Part shown: piece after piece, positions 55,172 through 64,000 of the stretch
Numbering within the stretch: position 1 is the stretch's first letter
How the letters are laid out: the number at the start of each line of letters is the position of its first letter
From: Pontederia crassipes
Lineage: Eukaryota; Streptophyta; Magnoliopsida; Commelinales; Pontederiaceae
DNA: 64,000 nt
Direction: 5' to 3'
Assembly (NCBI GenBank): GCA_030549335.1
Contig: CM060197.1
Location: 18,674,501 to 18,738,500, forward strand
Program-made: the position numbers and the translations under genes
Notes under the pieces: model-generated
The model's database searches: none
What the model saw: only the letters and a program-made list of their open reading frames with translations
Told to the model about the DNA's origin: nothing

Positions 55172-55670
55172 CTCTTCTCTTCTTGTGAGCGTGATATTGT
55201 AAAAGAGAGAAACAATTGTTTAGAAAAATTGAGAGAACTCCTGTGTAAAAGAGGTTTCATATCTTACCTCTTGAGCGAGAGAAAAAATAAGCTTCCTAGG
55301 AGGAGAGGTGTGCCTTACCTCTTGAAGTGGAGAAAAGGTGGTTGATGTAAATGGTTCTTCTTGCCCTATTTGCAACTGAGGAAGATTTTAGTGGAATCTC
55401 CGACGGTTTCGAGGTCGAGAAGTCAGAGTGGGGACGTAGGCCAAGATGTGGCCGAACCTCGTCAACAATCACCTGTGTTCTTATGTTTGCATTCTCTCTT
55501 CCTCTCCTTCTCAAAATATGTTTGTGGTATGATCTAATTTGTTTTGGTTTGAAGATTGTTTAATCGATTTTAAGCTTCCGCGATATATTTTGTGAAATCG
55601 ATAATTTTAGTTTTAAACCCCAATTCGCCCCCCCCCCCCCCCCCCATTTGGTGCCTTGGAATCCTACAAT

Positions 55671-55682
55671 TGGTATCAGAGC
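55671..55682 (+). other. element D primer binding site (initiator Met tRNA)
   Basis: TGGTATCAGAGC, two bases after the LTR end ATCCTACA; the standard copia primer site. Confidence 0.87.
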
Positions 55683-55723
55683 AAGGTTGCTCTTGTTTTT
55701 AAGATTTAATCATCTTTTGAGCT

Positions 55724-57190
55724 ATGGCATTGAGTGGATTCAATTTTTTCGAAGGACAATCAATTAGTCGTCCTCCGATTTTTAATGCATCAAATTTTGC
55801 ATATTGGAAAACAAGTATACAAGCATACATATGTTCTATCGATATTGACATGTGGGACATTGTTGAAAAAGGTTATTATTTACATGATAAATTACCTTTA
55901 GAATATACTAAGCGGGAAAATTTTTTTATAAAACTTGATTGGAAAGCTAAAATTATTTTTTATTGTGCTTTGGATTTAACATAATTTAATCGGATTTCTA
56001 GTTGTGAAAGTGCAAATGAGATTTGGAAAAAACTAATTACTACTTATGAAGGAACATATAAAGTTAAAGAATCTAGAATAAATATTTTAGATCATCAATA
56101 TGACTCTTTCAAAATGCTAGAAAATGAATCCAGTAATGATATGGTTGTTCGATTTAACGATATTGTGAATGGCTTAGCCTCGTTGGGCGAGCTTAGAACT
56201 AACCCCTAAAAAGTAAAAAAGTTTCTCAGGTCTCTCTGATCCAAATGGCATACAAAGAGGACCGTGATTGAAGAAAAAAACTTGAACAAGCTAGATTTTG
56301 ATGATCTAATTGGTTCACTCTTAACCTATGAGATCAGAATCCAAAAAGAAGAAGAAGCAAATGTTCCCAAAAAGAAGACATTAGCATTGAAGGCAAATAA
56401 AAGGGAAGAAGATTCGAGTGAAGAAGAAGTGGATGAAAAGAGACTCACACGCTATACAAGAAAATTTGACAAATATCTCTTAGTTGGTGAAAAATAGAGA
56501 GAAGAATGAGAAATCAAAGTGAATATTACATAAACATCACCGAGAAAAAAACTCAAGTCTCACAAAGAATGACAAATAAAAGACAATTCAGAAAAGGAAG
56601 AAGAAAAAGCATGAAGAGTCAAGTGAAGATGAATCAAATGACTCATCAAGCTCTTCTAGTGAGGTGCATACATGTGCCTAATGGTACACAACGGTGCGGT
56701 AACTTCTAACTCATCAAATTCAAATAATGACTCATCAAGCTTTTCTGAAGAAGATATCTTAATTGATGTGCACAAAGAGCTTTCTTCTCTTATAAAAAGG
56801 TATTTTACACTTAAAGAGGAAAATGAAAAATTACTACATGAGTTTGAGAAATTAAAAGAGGAAAATGACATATATTTTGTGGAAAATGAAAACTTGAAAA
56901 ATTAAATTAATTCTTTGGAAATTACACATGCATGTGAAATTGTAAAACTAGCATGTTCTTTAGAAAAAGTAAAGAAGGAAAATACTTTTTTGAAAAATTC
57001 ACAAAATAATGATAAGGCTATTTCTCATGTAACTAAAAGTATTTTTAGAAAATTCTTTTTACATTCTTATTGGGAATCTAATGATTCCTATGATAGAAAA
57101 TCACATATTACATGTTTTACACGTGGATTTTATGGTCATTATGCATATCAATGCAAAACAAGAAAATCATCACAACATGGGATGATATAG
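55724..57190 (+). pseudogene. element D gag (copia type)
   Basis: From ATG 55724: MALSGFNFFEGQSISRPPIF, then NASNFAYWKTSIQAYICSID and DMWDIVEKGY, the copia gag (DUF4219/UBN2-type) start. TAA at 55982. The same frame goes on (CESANEIWKKLITTYEGT, ILDHQYDSFKML, MVVRFNDIVNGLASLG) to further stops and shifts near 56210-56250. Then an acidic coiled-coil-like stretch (56264-56905, many EEN/KLKEEN) and a knuckle-like CFTRGFYGHYAYQC near 57112-57153, where the second Cys is Arg. No pol sequence follows. Confidence 0.8.
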
Positions 57191-57410
57191 AACCAAAAGA
57201 AGTTTGGGTACCAAAGGTTACATAATTGTTTTTCAGGTATGCCTCTCATGTAAAGCAAAGGACAAGTGGAATTGAAAATGTGAATGCATGAAGGTTGTGC
57301 TAAAAGTATCATTTACCTTTTGATTTCACTCAAAATTTCAAAAATACTATTTCTTTGAAAGAAAAGAGGAACATATATATAAAGTAGAAAAATAAAATTG
57401 GTCATAGTGA
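57191..57410 (+). other. element D region after gag
   Basis: No gene recognised. Begins with WVPKVT-like coding trace then AT-rich sequence; the place where pol should start appears deleted. Confidence 0.5.
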
Positions 57411-57797
57411 TAGGGGGAGCATGTTAAAATCTTCCAACTTTATTTTGACATATCATTGATATCATTGTTATATCAAAGTTTTATGCAATATTTTGATTCT
57501 TACTACATTTTTTTAGACTCCAAAACCTCTAGATCAATTGATGAAACAAAAGGGGGACAAATATGATATGAATATGAAGAGTACCTTACAATTAGTACTT
57601 ATGTGAATATCTATCATTTAAGGAAAGCTAATTTTTAGGGGGAGTAAAATTGATTTTACAAGATTTTGAATATCTATCATTGTAAAGAAAGCTAAGTTTT
57701 AGGGGGAGTAAAATTAATTTTGCAAGATTTTACAATTTTTTCGCAACTTATATATTTTTCATATTTCTCAATTTGTCTTCATAAAAAAGGGGGACAT
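57411..57797 (+). repeat. element D array of polypurine tracts
   Basis: Five G5 tracts: TAGGGGGAGC (57411), AAAAGGGGGACAA (about 57548), TTTTTAGGGGGAG (about 57633), TTTTAGGGGGAG (about 57697) and AAAAAAGGGGGAC (57783-57795, next to the LTR). The third and fourth sit in a tandem duplication of about 63 bp (57605-57666, 57667-57731). Multiple PPT copies before the 3' LTR are, from memory, a Sirevirus hallmark. Confidence 0.8.
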
Positions 57798-59025
57798 TGC
57801 TGGAGAAATATTTTAATTTCCTACAAAATTATATTTCAATGATAAAAACCTCGAAAGATTAAAGTTATATGCTAAAAAAGTTTAAATAAAAATGAATAAC
57901 TTTATGCACTAAAGTTTGATTAAATAATTGACTATGGTCCTATTAGATTCTGGTTGAACGATGAATATCAAAGTTGTAGAGAATCCTATTAGCTATCCAT
58001 AGAATTCAATATTATCTCATTTGGATAACTATGCAAAATGTTATTCTCAAAATAGTGCAGGTTAGTCAACAAGCCGATTTAAGCAAACAAGGCCGGATGA
58101 GACTATACCGATCGATTGATCGGAGATACCGATCGACCGGTCAATGCATGAGCTAACCAAATTCACATCGAGACTACACCGGTTGACAGACCGAACGATG
58201 CACCGACCGACCGATGCACCGACCGACCGATCAACTCAACGATCGGAAATAAAATGTTGAGACTATACCAGTCGACTGAACGGTCGACCAGCTGCTGACG
58301 CTGAAGAAATCAAACGACGGTCAATAGATCGGTCGACCGGTCCATCAGTGCGGTCGACCAGTCCCCAGCTGTAATGAACACTAACGGCTAGTTTTGAATG
58401 AGAAAATTGTCAAAGATAGAAGCATTGAAGAGGAGTGTCAAAGCCAGAAGCAAAGACATCCATCTAAGCATTGAAGAAAAACTTCAAGTTATCAAAAGAA
58501 GATCCTTCTCTTGAAGTTATCATTCTAGTTTCTCTTCTTTCTCTCTTATCTTCTTGTGAGCATGATATTGTAAAAGAGAGAAACAATTGTTCAGAAAAAT
58601 TGAGAGAGCTCCTGTATAAAAGAGGTTTCATATACCTTTAGAGCGAGAGAAAATGTAAGCTTCCTATGAGGAGAGGTGTACCTTACCTCTTGAAGCGGAG
58701 AAAAAGGTGGTTGATGTAAAGGGTTCTTCCTTGCCCCATTTACAACTAAGGAAGATTTTATGGAATCTCCGACGGTCTCGAGGTTGAGAAGTCGGAGCGG
58801 AAACATAGGAAAAGGTGTGGCCGAACCTCATCAACAACCACCTATGTTCTTGTGTTTGCATTCTCTCTCCCTCTCTTTCTCATATTATGTTTGTGATATG
58901 ATCTGATTCGTTTTGGTTTGAAGATTGTTTAATCAATTTTAAGCTTCCGTGACATATTTTGTGAAATTCATAATTTTGGTTTTAAACATCAATTCACCCC
59001 CCTCTTGATGCCTTGGGATCCTACA
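57798..59025 (+). repeat. element D 3' LTR
   Basis: 1,228 bp, TGCTGGAGAAAT to GGGATCCTACA. The CGGTCGACC palindrome cluster is at 58100-58370, with an extra CACCGACCGACCGATG duplication. TSD caaaa follows. Confidence 0.9.
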
Positions 59026-59030
59026 CAAAA

Positions 59031-60900
59031 GGCTATCTCACGCCTCAACACTCGATACTCACGGCTCTCACAGAAACTGCTTCACAAGGAAATATTGATT
59101 TCACAGGCCGTTAAATATGGGTCACAGATGGAGTTTCACGCACCATCTACACCAATCCACGCACTATACAATCTCTACTTTTTTATTGAGAAATCTTCCG
59201 AGTCATGACTTATTTCTCAAGGCTGTTACAATTGGTCTTCATGGATTGCACAGTTTCGCAGCTCCTCCAACGATTGGATAAGGAAAAGTTATCACAGGCC
59301 GTGAATTTATACAACGGGCCGTTATGAATTGAAGAAGTTTGAAGACAAATATCTTACGAGCCATTATAGAGTTCTCATAGATATCACATAAAGGTTGGAA
59401 GATATTTTTATTACATAACAGCCGTGAAACATTCATAATAGGTATCACAAAATGCTTACAGATCAAGAAAGTAACTTTAACGAGCCGTTACAATTGAGTT
59501 ACGAGCTGTTAAATCACTTAAGACATGTGGCTGAACATAAAAGCACCTGAATCATGGCCATGACATGCCGGTCACGCCCCATGACAGTTACAGACAACTT
59601 CGAGTATGATTCTAATTGAGCCGTGAAGAGCACTTCAGGGGGCATGATAGATGTAGAGTTCGACATGGAAACATATTTTTGGAAGAATTACCAATGTACA
59701 CGAACTCCAACTCTTACCATATGACCCAAGAATTAATTGGAAATGAATTAGGCTAGAAATTTTGGAGTTTTACAAAGCAAAAATCTTAGAATCAATTGGA
59801 CTCCGAATTTGCCTTACTTTACATGGAAAAGGTTTTTACTTCTTCTCAAATTGTATGGAAAACCGATCCTCTATAAAAATGGACGTCTGACAGCCAGAAA
59901 AAACTTATGTTAGGGTCTGCAACCAAAGTTTTCAAGCCAAGAAGGAATGAACACGTCTAAAGAACAAAGGAGGACGTCTCAAGAATGAAGGAGAAGACTT
60001 CCGCGTGGTACACTCCAACGAGGATTGTGCAGCGGTTCATCGTCATCTCTAAAGAGTACTCTTTGTTCTACTTGTTGTTGGGATGATGTTCTAGAATTTC
60101 ATGTTCTATTTATCTATCTCTATAATATGTATTATTAGTTTTTTTTATCTTTTAGCTTTAGTTGCAAGAGTTTCATTGTTGGAACAAGTTCCGAATTTAT
60201 GTTAATTGAATCATAGGTAGTATAGTTTTTAAGAATTGTTATGCCTAATGTGTTTCTTTAGATTTGAATGAGTTTGAGTTGATTATTAACTGGGTAATGT
60301 AATCAATTTTTAGTTTATATTTTTTGTTAGAATTAATTATTAACTTTTATGCTGAAACAATGTATGTCATAGTCTAATAGAACTGGGTGGAATATTAGAT
60401 TATGTGGTCTACTTAGTTGACCTGAGTGGATTATTAAGTAGTACAGAAATTACAGCACATAACATCTTAATTTCAATTAAACTGAGGGTAGATCCTGGTG
60501 GAGTACTTTCAAATTATTATTGGTCTAAGATAGTTGATTTACCCAGTTAGGGAGATCATATCTTCGGTGTTCCTAATCCATCTAAAGGGTGAATTTGAAT
60601 TTATTATTTACAATCAATTTTACAATAGTTACAGATTGTTCTAATCATTATTGATCATCTTAAGGACTTATGTATCGTTAGTTTTAGATTTTTATCTTTT
60701 TATAATTTTATTTTCTACACACTTTTATCCCAAATTTTATATCATCTCCTATTAACCTCTGAAAGTTCATAGATAAGTAACATAGTTTCTCGTGGGATCG
60801 ACAACCTTTACTCTTATGCTTTATTACTAGAGCGACTAGTGCACTTACTATCTATATCATTATTAATTTTTGCATCAGGGTCCTTACTTTAGTTTGTTCC
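59031..60900 (+). repeat. unidentified LTR-like sequence
   Basis: 59040-59640 has about ten degenerate GAGCCGTTA/CAGGCCGTTA units at roughly 50-60 bp spacing. CTATAAAAATGG (59871-59882) looks like a TATA box. 60780-60860 (CGTGGGATCGACAACC, CTAGAGCGACTAGTGCACTT) resembles the end of U5 in Tat/Athila LTRs, but no good tRNA-Asp PBS follows (TTTTTGCATCAGGG). Together with 41349-41606 it may be one LTR split by element D. No gene seen. Confidence 0.4.
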
Positions 60901-61193
60901 TCGGTGTTCTTAGGTGCCTTGCCCTTGGAGCTCACCTTGTCTTTGTAGTCTAACTCGCATAAAGTGTGTATATCATTAAACAAGAAGAAGGTCGAACGAA
61001 GTTTTAAATTTGTAAATTCTCTACACTATTACTACGAGAACTGAGAAAAGACAAAGTTGAAATGTTCACACTTAATTAAACTATTTGAAGGAAAAGCATG
61101 CCTAAAAGTGAAATGCTATAAACTATAAATCACAACAAATAAGACTACACTACTCTAATTTTTAAAAGTGAAATGCTATAAACTATAATCACA
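60901..61193. other. unassigned segment before Athila E
   Basis: No supported gene. A short minus-strand open patch (YKDKVSSKGKAPKNTEEQ) near 60900-60970 is unrecognised. A 31-32-bp direct repeat TAAAAGTGAAATGCTATAAA... occurs at 61103-61134 and 61163-61193, the second ending at the Athila E breakpoint. Confidence 0.45.
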
Positions 61194-61782
61194 AGTAAGT
61201 TATCACTGCTGAACCACAAGGCAACTCAGCTCAAGACAATTCTTCCAAATTGGAACTCAAGCCTCTCCCTAGCAACCTGAAGTAGGAATTCTTGGGAGAG
61301 AATTCAACATTTCCTGTTATCATCAATGCAAATTTGCCTAAGAATCAAGTTGAAGAGTTGCTGAAAAGACTAAGGCTGTACAGGGAGGTAATTGGGTATT
61401 CTATTGAAGATATTAAGGGTATTAATCCCTCAATTTGCATGCACAGAATCCCTATGGAGGATAGCTACAAGACCTCCATTGAATGTCAAAGAAGACTCAA
61501 CCTAATTATGAAGGAGGTTGTCAAAAAAGAAGTGTTGAAGTTGCTGAATGCTGGAATTATCTACTCAATTTCAGATAGAGAATGGGTCAGTCCTGTTCAG
61601 GTGGTGCCAAAGAAAGGAGGGATTACAGTAGTCAAATCAGATTCAAATGAATTGATATCCACCAGGACAGTCACATGTTGCAAGGATGTGCATTGATTTC
61701 AGAAAATTGAACAAGACAACCAGGAAGGATCATTTCCCACTTCCCTTCATTGACCAAATGTTGGAGAGATTGGCAAAATACT
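61194..61782 (+). pseudogene. Athila E RT N-terminus
   Basis: Linker KLELKPLPSNLK, a TAG near 61283, then GENSTFPVIINANLPKNQVE, INPSICMHRIPMEDSYKTS and VSPVQVVPKKGGITVVKS. An extra base near 61683 (TGTTGCAAGGATG) shifts the frame. [20 protein letters not shown] follows in the second frame, and a further shift near 61780 leads to the main ORF. Confidence 0.83.
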
Positions 61783-63714
61783 CACTTTTATTATTTGGAT
61801 GGCTATTCAGGTTTTGTACAGATCCCTATCCATCCACAAGACCAACACAAGACTACCTTCACTTGTCCATATAGGACATTTGCATATAAGAGGATGCCAT
61901 TTGGATTATGCAATGCTCCTGCTACATTTCAGAGGTGTATGATGTCCATCTTTTCAGACTTCATTGAGGACATTATGGAGGTGGTTATGGATGACTTTTC
62001 AGTTTATGGGGATTCCTTTGAGGCTTGTTTGAAAAATTTGACAAAAGTGTTACAAAGGTGCAGGGAATCCAATCTAATTCTGAATTGGGAAAAGTGCCAC
62101 TTCATGGTTCAAGAAGCAGTGGTATTGGGCCACATTGTATCCAGTAGAGGGATTGAAATGGACAAGGCAAAGATTGAAGTCATTGAGGAGTTGCCACCTC
62201 CAAAGAATGTGAAGACTATAAGGAGTTTCTTGGGTCATGCTGGGTTCTACAGAAGATTCATTAAAAACTTTTCATTGATAACGAGACCCCTCACAAGGTT
62301 GCTATCAAAAGATGTGGAGTTCAATTTTGATGAAGATTGCATGAAGGCCTTTAACCAATTAAAGGAAGCCATCATTTCAGCTCCCATAGTGCAGCCACCA
62401 GATTGGGCATTGCCCTTTGAAATCATGTGTGATGCCTCTGACCAAGCAGTAGGGGCTGTGCTGGGGCAAACCAAGGAGAAGAAACACTATGTCATATGTT
62501 ATGCTAGCAAGACATTGGATGAAGCCCAAGTCAACTATGCCACCACTGAAAAGGAATTGTTGGCTGTAGTGTTTGCCTTTGACAAGTTCAGATCTTATTT
62601 AATTGGATCCAAAGTAATTGTCTTCACTGATCACAAAGCAGTAAGGCACCTGATTAACAAGAAGGAATCCAAGCCAAGGCTCATCAGATGGATCTTGCTG
62701 CTGCAAGAGTTTGATGTAGAAATCAGGGACAAAAGAGGGACAAAAAACTTGGTTGCTGACCACTTGTCAAGAATGGAAGGAATATATGATTCTCCATCAA
62801 TCCCTATCAATGATTCCTTCCCTGATGATTTCCTAATGGCCATATCAGCTACCCCTACCCCTTGGTATGCTGATATTGTCAATTACTTGGCATGTGAAAT
62901 CATTCCTTCTGATTACACCTACCAACAGAAGAAGAAATTCTTCCATGACTTGAAGGACTTCTATTGGGATGATCCCCTCTTGTTCAAGAAATCCCATGAT
63001 GGCATTTTCAGAAGATGTGTGCCAGAAGCTGAATTCCAATCTATTTTGCATGAATGCCACTCATCTCCATATGGTGGGCATGGGGCCACTCAGAAGACAG
63101 CAGCTAAGGTTCTACAATCTGGTTTCTATTGGCCTTCTTTATTCAAGGAAGCCCATTTATATGTCAAAAGTTGTGATGTGTGCCAAAGAACAGGGTCAAT
63201 CTTCAGGAGGAATGAAATGCCACAGAATGGGATCCTAGAAGTTGAAATTTTTTATGTTTGGGGTATTGATTACATGGGGCCCTTTCCTAGCTCCTTTGGA
63301 TACAAATTCATATTGTTGGCTGTTGATTATGTGTCGAAGTGGATAGAAGCCATCCCCACAATAGTTGTTGATTCCAGGGCTATTATCAAGTTGTTCAAGG
63401 ATGTAATCTTCCCAAGATTTGGAACTCCAAGGGTGGTTATCAGTGATTGTGGCAGCCACTTCATTGAAAAGTGTTTTGATAACCTCCTAAACAAGTATGG
63501 AGTTAAGCACAAGGTCTCAACAGCATATCACCCTCAAACAAATGGCCAAGCAGAAATTTCAAATAGGGAAATCAAGGCCATATTGGAGAAAATAGTTTCC
63601 TTGACTAGGAAGGATTGGAGTTTGAAGTTGAATGAGGCACTTTGGGCCCATAGGACAGCATATAAATCTCCAATTGGTGTTTTCCCATACAAATTAGTTT
63701 ATGGAAAAACATGA
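61783..63714 (+). pseudogene. Athila E RT core, RNase H and integrase (long open segment)
   Basis: About 640 uninterrupted codons, the longest Athila pol frame here. [37 protein letters not shown] and [10 protein letters not shown] (V-M-D-D, usual F-M-D-D). RNase [37 protein letters not shown] and [11 protein letters not shown]. Integrase: [17 protein letters not shown] and [10 protein letters not shown] (zinc ligands kept), [17 protein letters not shown] (a Gly changed to Cys beside the Asp) and [19 protein letters not shown]. It ends at a TGA (63712-63714) that replaces the Cys codon of the [10 protein letters not shown] motif. It starts after a frameshift, so it is not a functional ORF. 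Confidence 0.87.
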
Positions 63715-64000
63715 CACTTGCCAATTGAACTCAAACACAAGGCATATTGGGCAGTCATGGCACTCAATTTTGATATGCATGCATGTGGACAGAAAAGTCT
63801 CCTACAAATTGATGAATTGGATGAAATAAGGCTTAATGCCTATCACAATTTAGAATTCTACAAGGAAACGACCAAGAGGTGGCATGATAGCAGAATTTTG
63901 AATAAGGATTTCAAAATTGGAGACCTTGTATTGTTGTTTAATTCAAGGCTCAAATTAATCACTGGAAAATTGAAATCAAGGTGGAGTGGACCTTTCAAAG
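63715..64000 (+). pseudogene. Athila E integrase C-terminus, cut by window edge
   Basis: Same frame after the [58 protein letters not shown], then [11 protein letters not shown] at the edge. Matches 4300-4620 in A. Confidence 0.82.

Larger units (their letters stand above)
41607..55668 (+). repeat. element D 5' LTR, split by CACTA-2
   Basis: Own sequence is 41607-42362 and 55175-55668, about 1,250 bp. 41900-42170 is packed with CGGTCGAC palindromes (for example TACCGGTCGACCGGTCAA); the 3' LTR has the same cluster at 58100-58370. A 19-bp run of C (55627-55645) lies near its end. Confidence 0.88.
41607..59025 (+). mobile_element. element D, Ty1/copia retrotransposon (Sirevirus-like), gag only
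   Basis: LTRs: 41607-42362 plus 55175-55668 (split by CACTA-2) and 57798-59025. Termini TG(T/C)TGGAG and ATCCTACA. Perfect TSD caaaa (41602-41606, 59026-59030). Initiator-Met PBS at 55671. The internal region is only 2.1 kb: gag remains then a G-tract array, with no protease, integrase or RT. Repeated polypurine tracts and palindrome-rich LTRs of about 1.25 kb agree with Sireviruses (from memory). Confidence 0.87.
61194..64000 (+). mobile_element. Athila E, 5'-truncated Athila-like pol fragment
   Basis: Homology to A and B starts abruptly inside the protease-RT linker (AAGTTATCACTGCTGAAC) and continues through RT, RNase H and integrase to the window edge. No LTR, PBS, gag or protease lies upstream, so the 5' end was lost. 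The 3' end is outside the window. Opposite orientation to A and B. Confidence 0.85.

Noticed and set aside
55671..55690. Possible tRNA fragment at TGGTATCAGAGC
   Set aside because: It is the LTR-adjacent primer binding site, not a tRNA gene; no cloverleaf surrounds it. The same holds for 35107.
58591..58861. Minus-strand ORFs in the element D 3' LTR
   Set aside because: LTR sequence with no domain; the corresponding frame in the 5' LTR differs.

Overview
The window is plant nuclear DNA, almost certainly angiosperm. It is an AT-rich nest of transposable elements of the kind found in pericentromeric heterochromatin. I found no host gene that looks intact and no tRNA, rRNA or CRISPR array. Element clades are assigned from protein motifs, PBS and PPT sequences, LTR termini and target-site duplications (TSDs). 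The species cannot be named from the sequence.

Layout, outer to inner. (1) CACTA-1, a decayed CACTA (En/Spm) DNA transposon on the minus strand, runs from beyond the left edge to its 5' terminus at 41348. It is cut by Athila A (72-12396, minus), Athila B (14692-31016, minus) and a small non-autonomous Ty3-type element C (34429-39789, plus). Athila B is itself split by two solo Athila LTRs: 21790-24564 in the plus orientation and 28148-30810 in the minus. Element C carries a 570-bp LINE-mobilised insertion (36910-37479). (2) After 258 bp of flank comes Ty1/copia element D (41607-59025, plus, Sirevirus-like), which has gag remains but no pol. (3) The 5' LTR of D is split by CACTA-2 (42363-55171, plus, perfect 13-bp TIRs, 3-bp TSD). 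CACTA-2 in turn holds a solo Athila LTR (44737-47537) and a full-length RTE-clade LINE with one uninterrupted 1,019-codon ORF (49039-52216). (4) 59031-61193 is an unidentified LTR-like segment. (5) 61194 to the right edge is a truncated Athila pol, E, on the plus strand.

Almost every insertion can be delimited to the base by a TSD: gtgac/gttac for A, ctgag/ctcag for B, gatag, ataga and gtctc for the solo LTRs, ctata for C, caaaa for D, ctc for CACTA-2, a 17-bp TSD for the LINE and a 16-bp TSD for the small retroposon. The nesting therefore gives a relative chronology.

The elements do not form a pathway. All Athila and CACTA reading frames are broken by stops, frameshifts or deletions. CACTA-2 has lost the core of its transposase but keeps good termini, so it could only move in trans. 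The LINE is the one element whose protein looks complete.

The most unusual object is the 570-bp retroposon. It joins a near-complete GRF zinc-finger/transmembrane ORF to a 187-bp internally deleted copy of the resident RTE LINE family, inside a 16-bp TSD. Also notable are the two CACTA copies lying head to head about 1 kb apart, a hairpin conserved between them, dense CAAGTTATCA motif arrays in the Athila LTRs, and two small deletions in Athila A that removed an LTR terminus and a TATA box.
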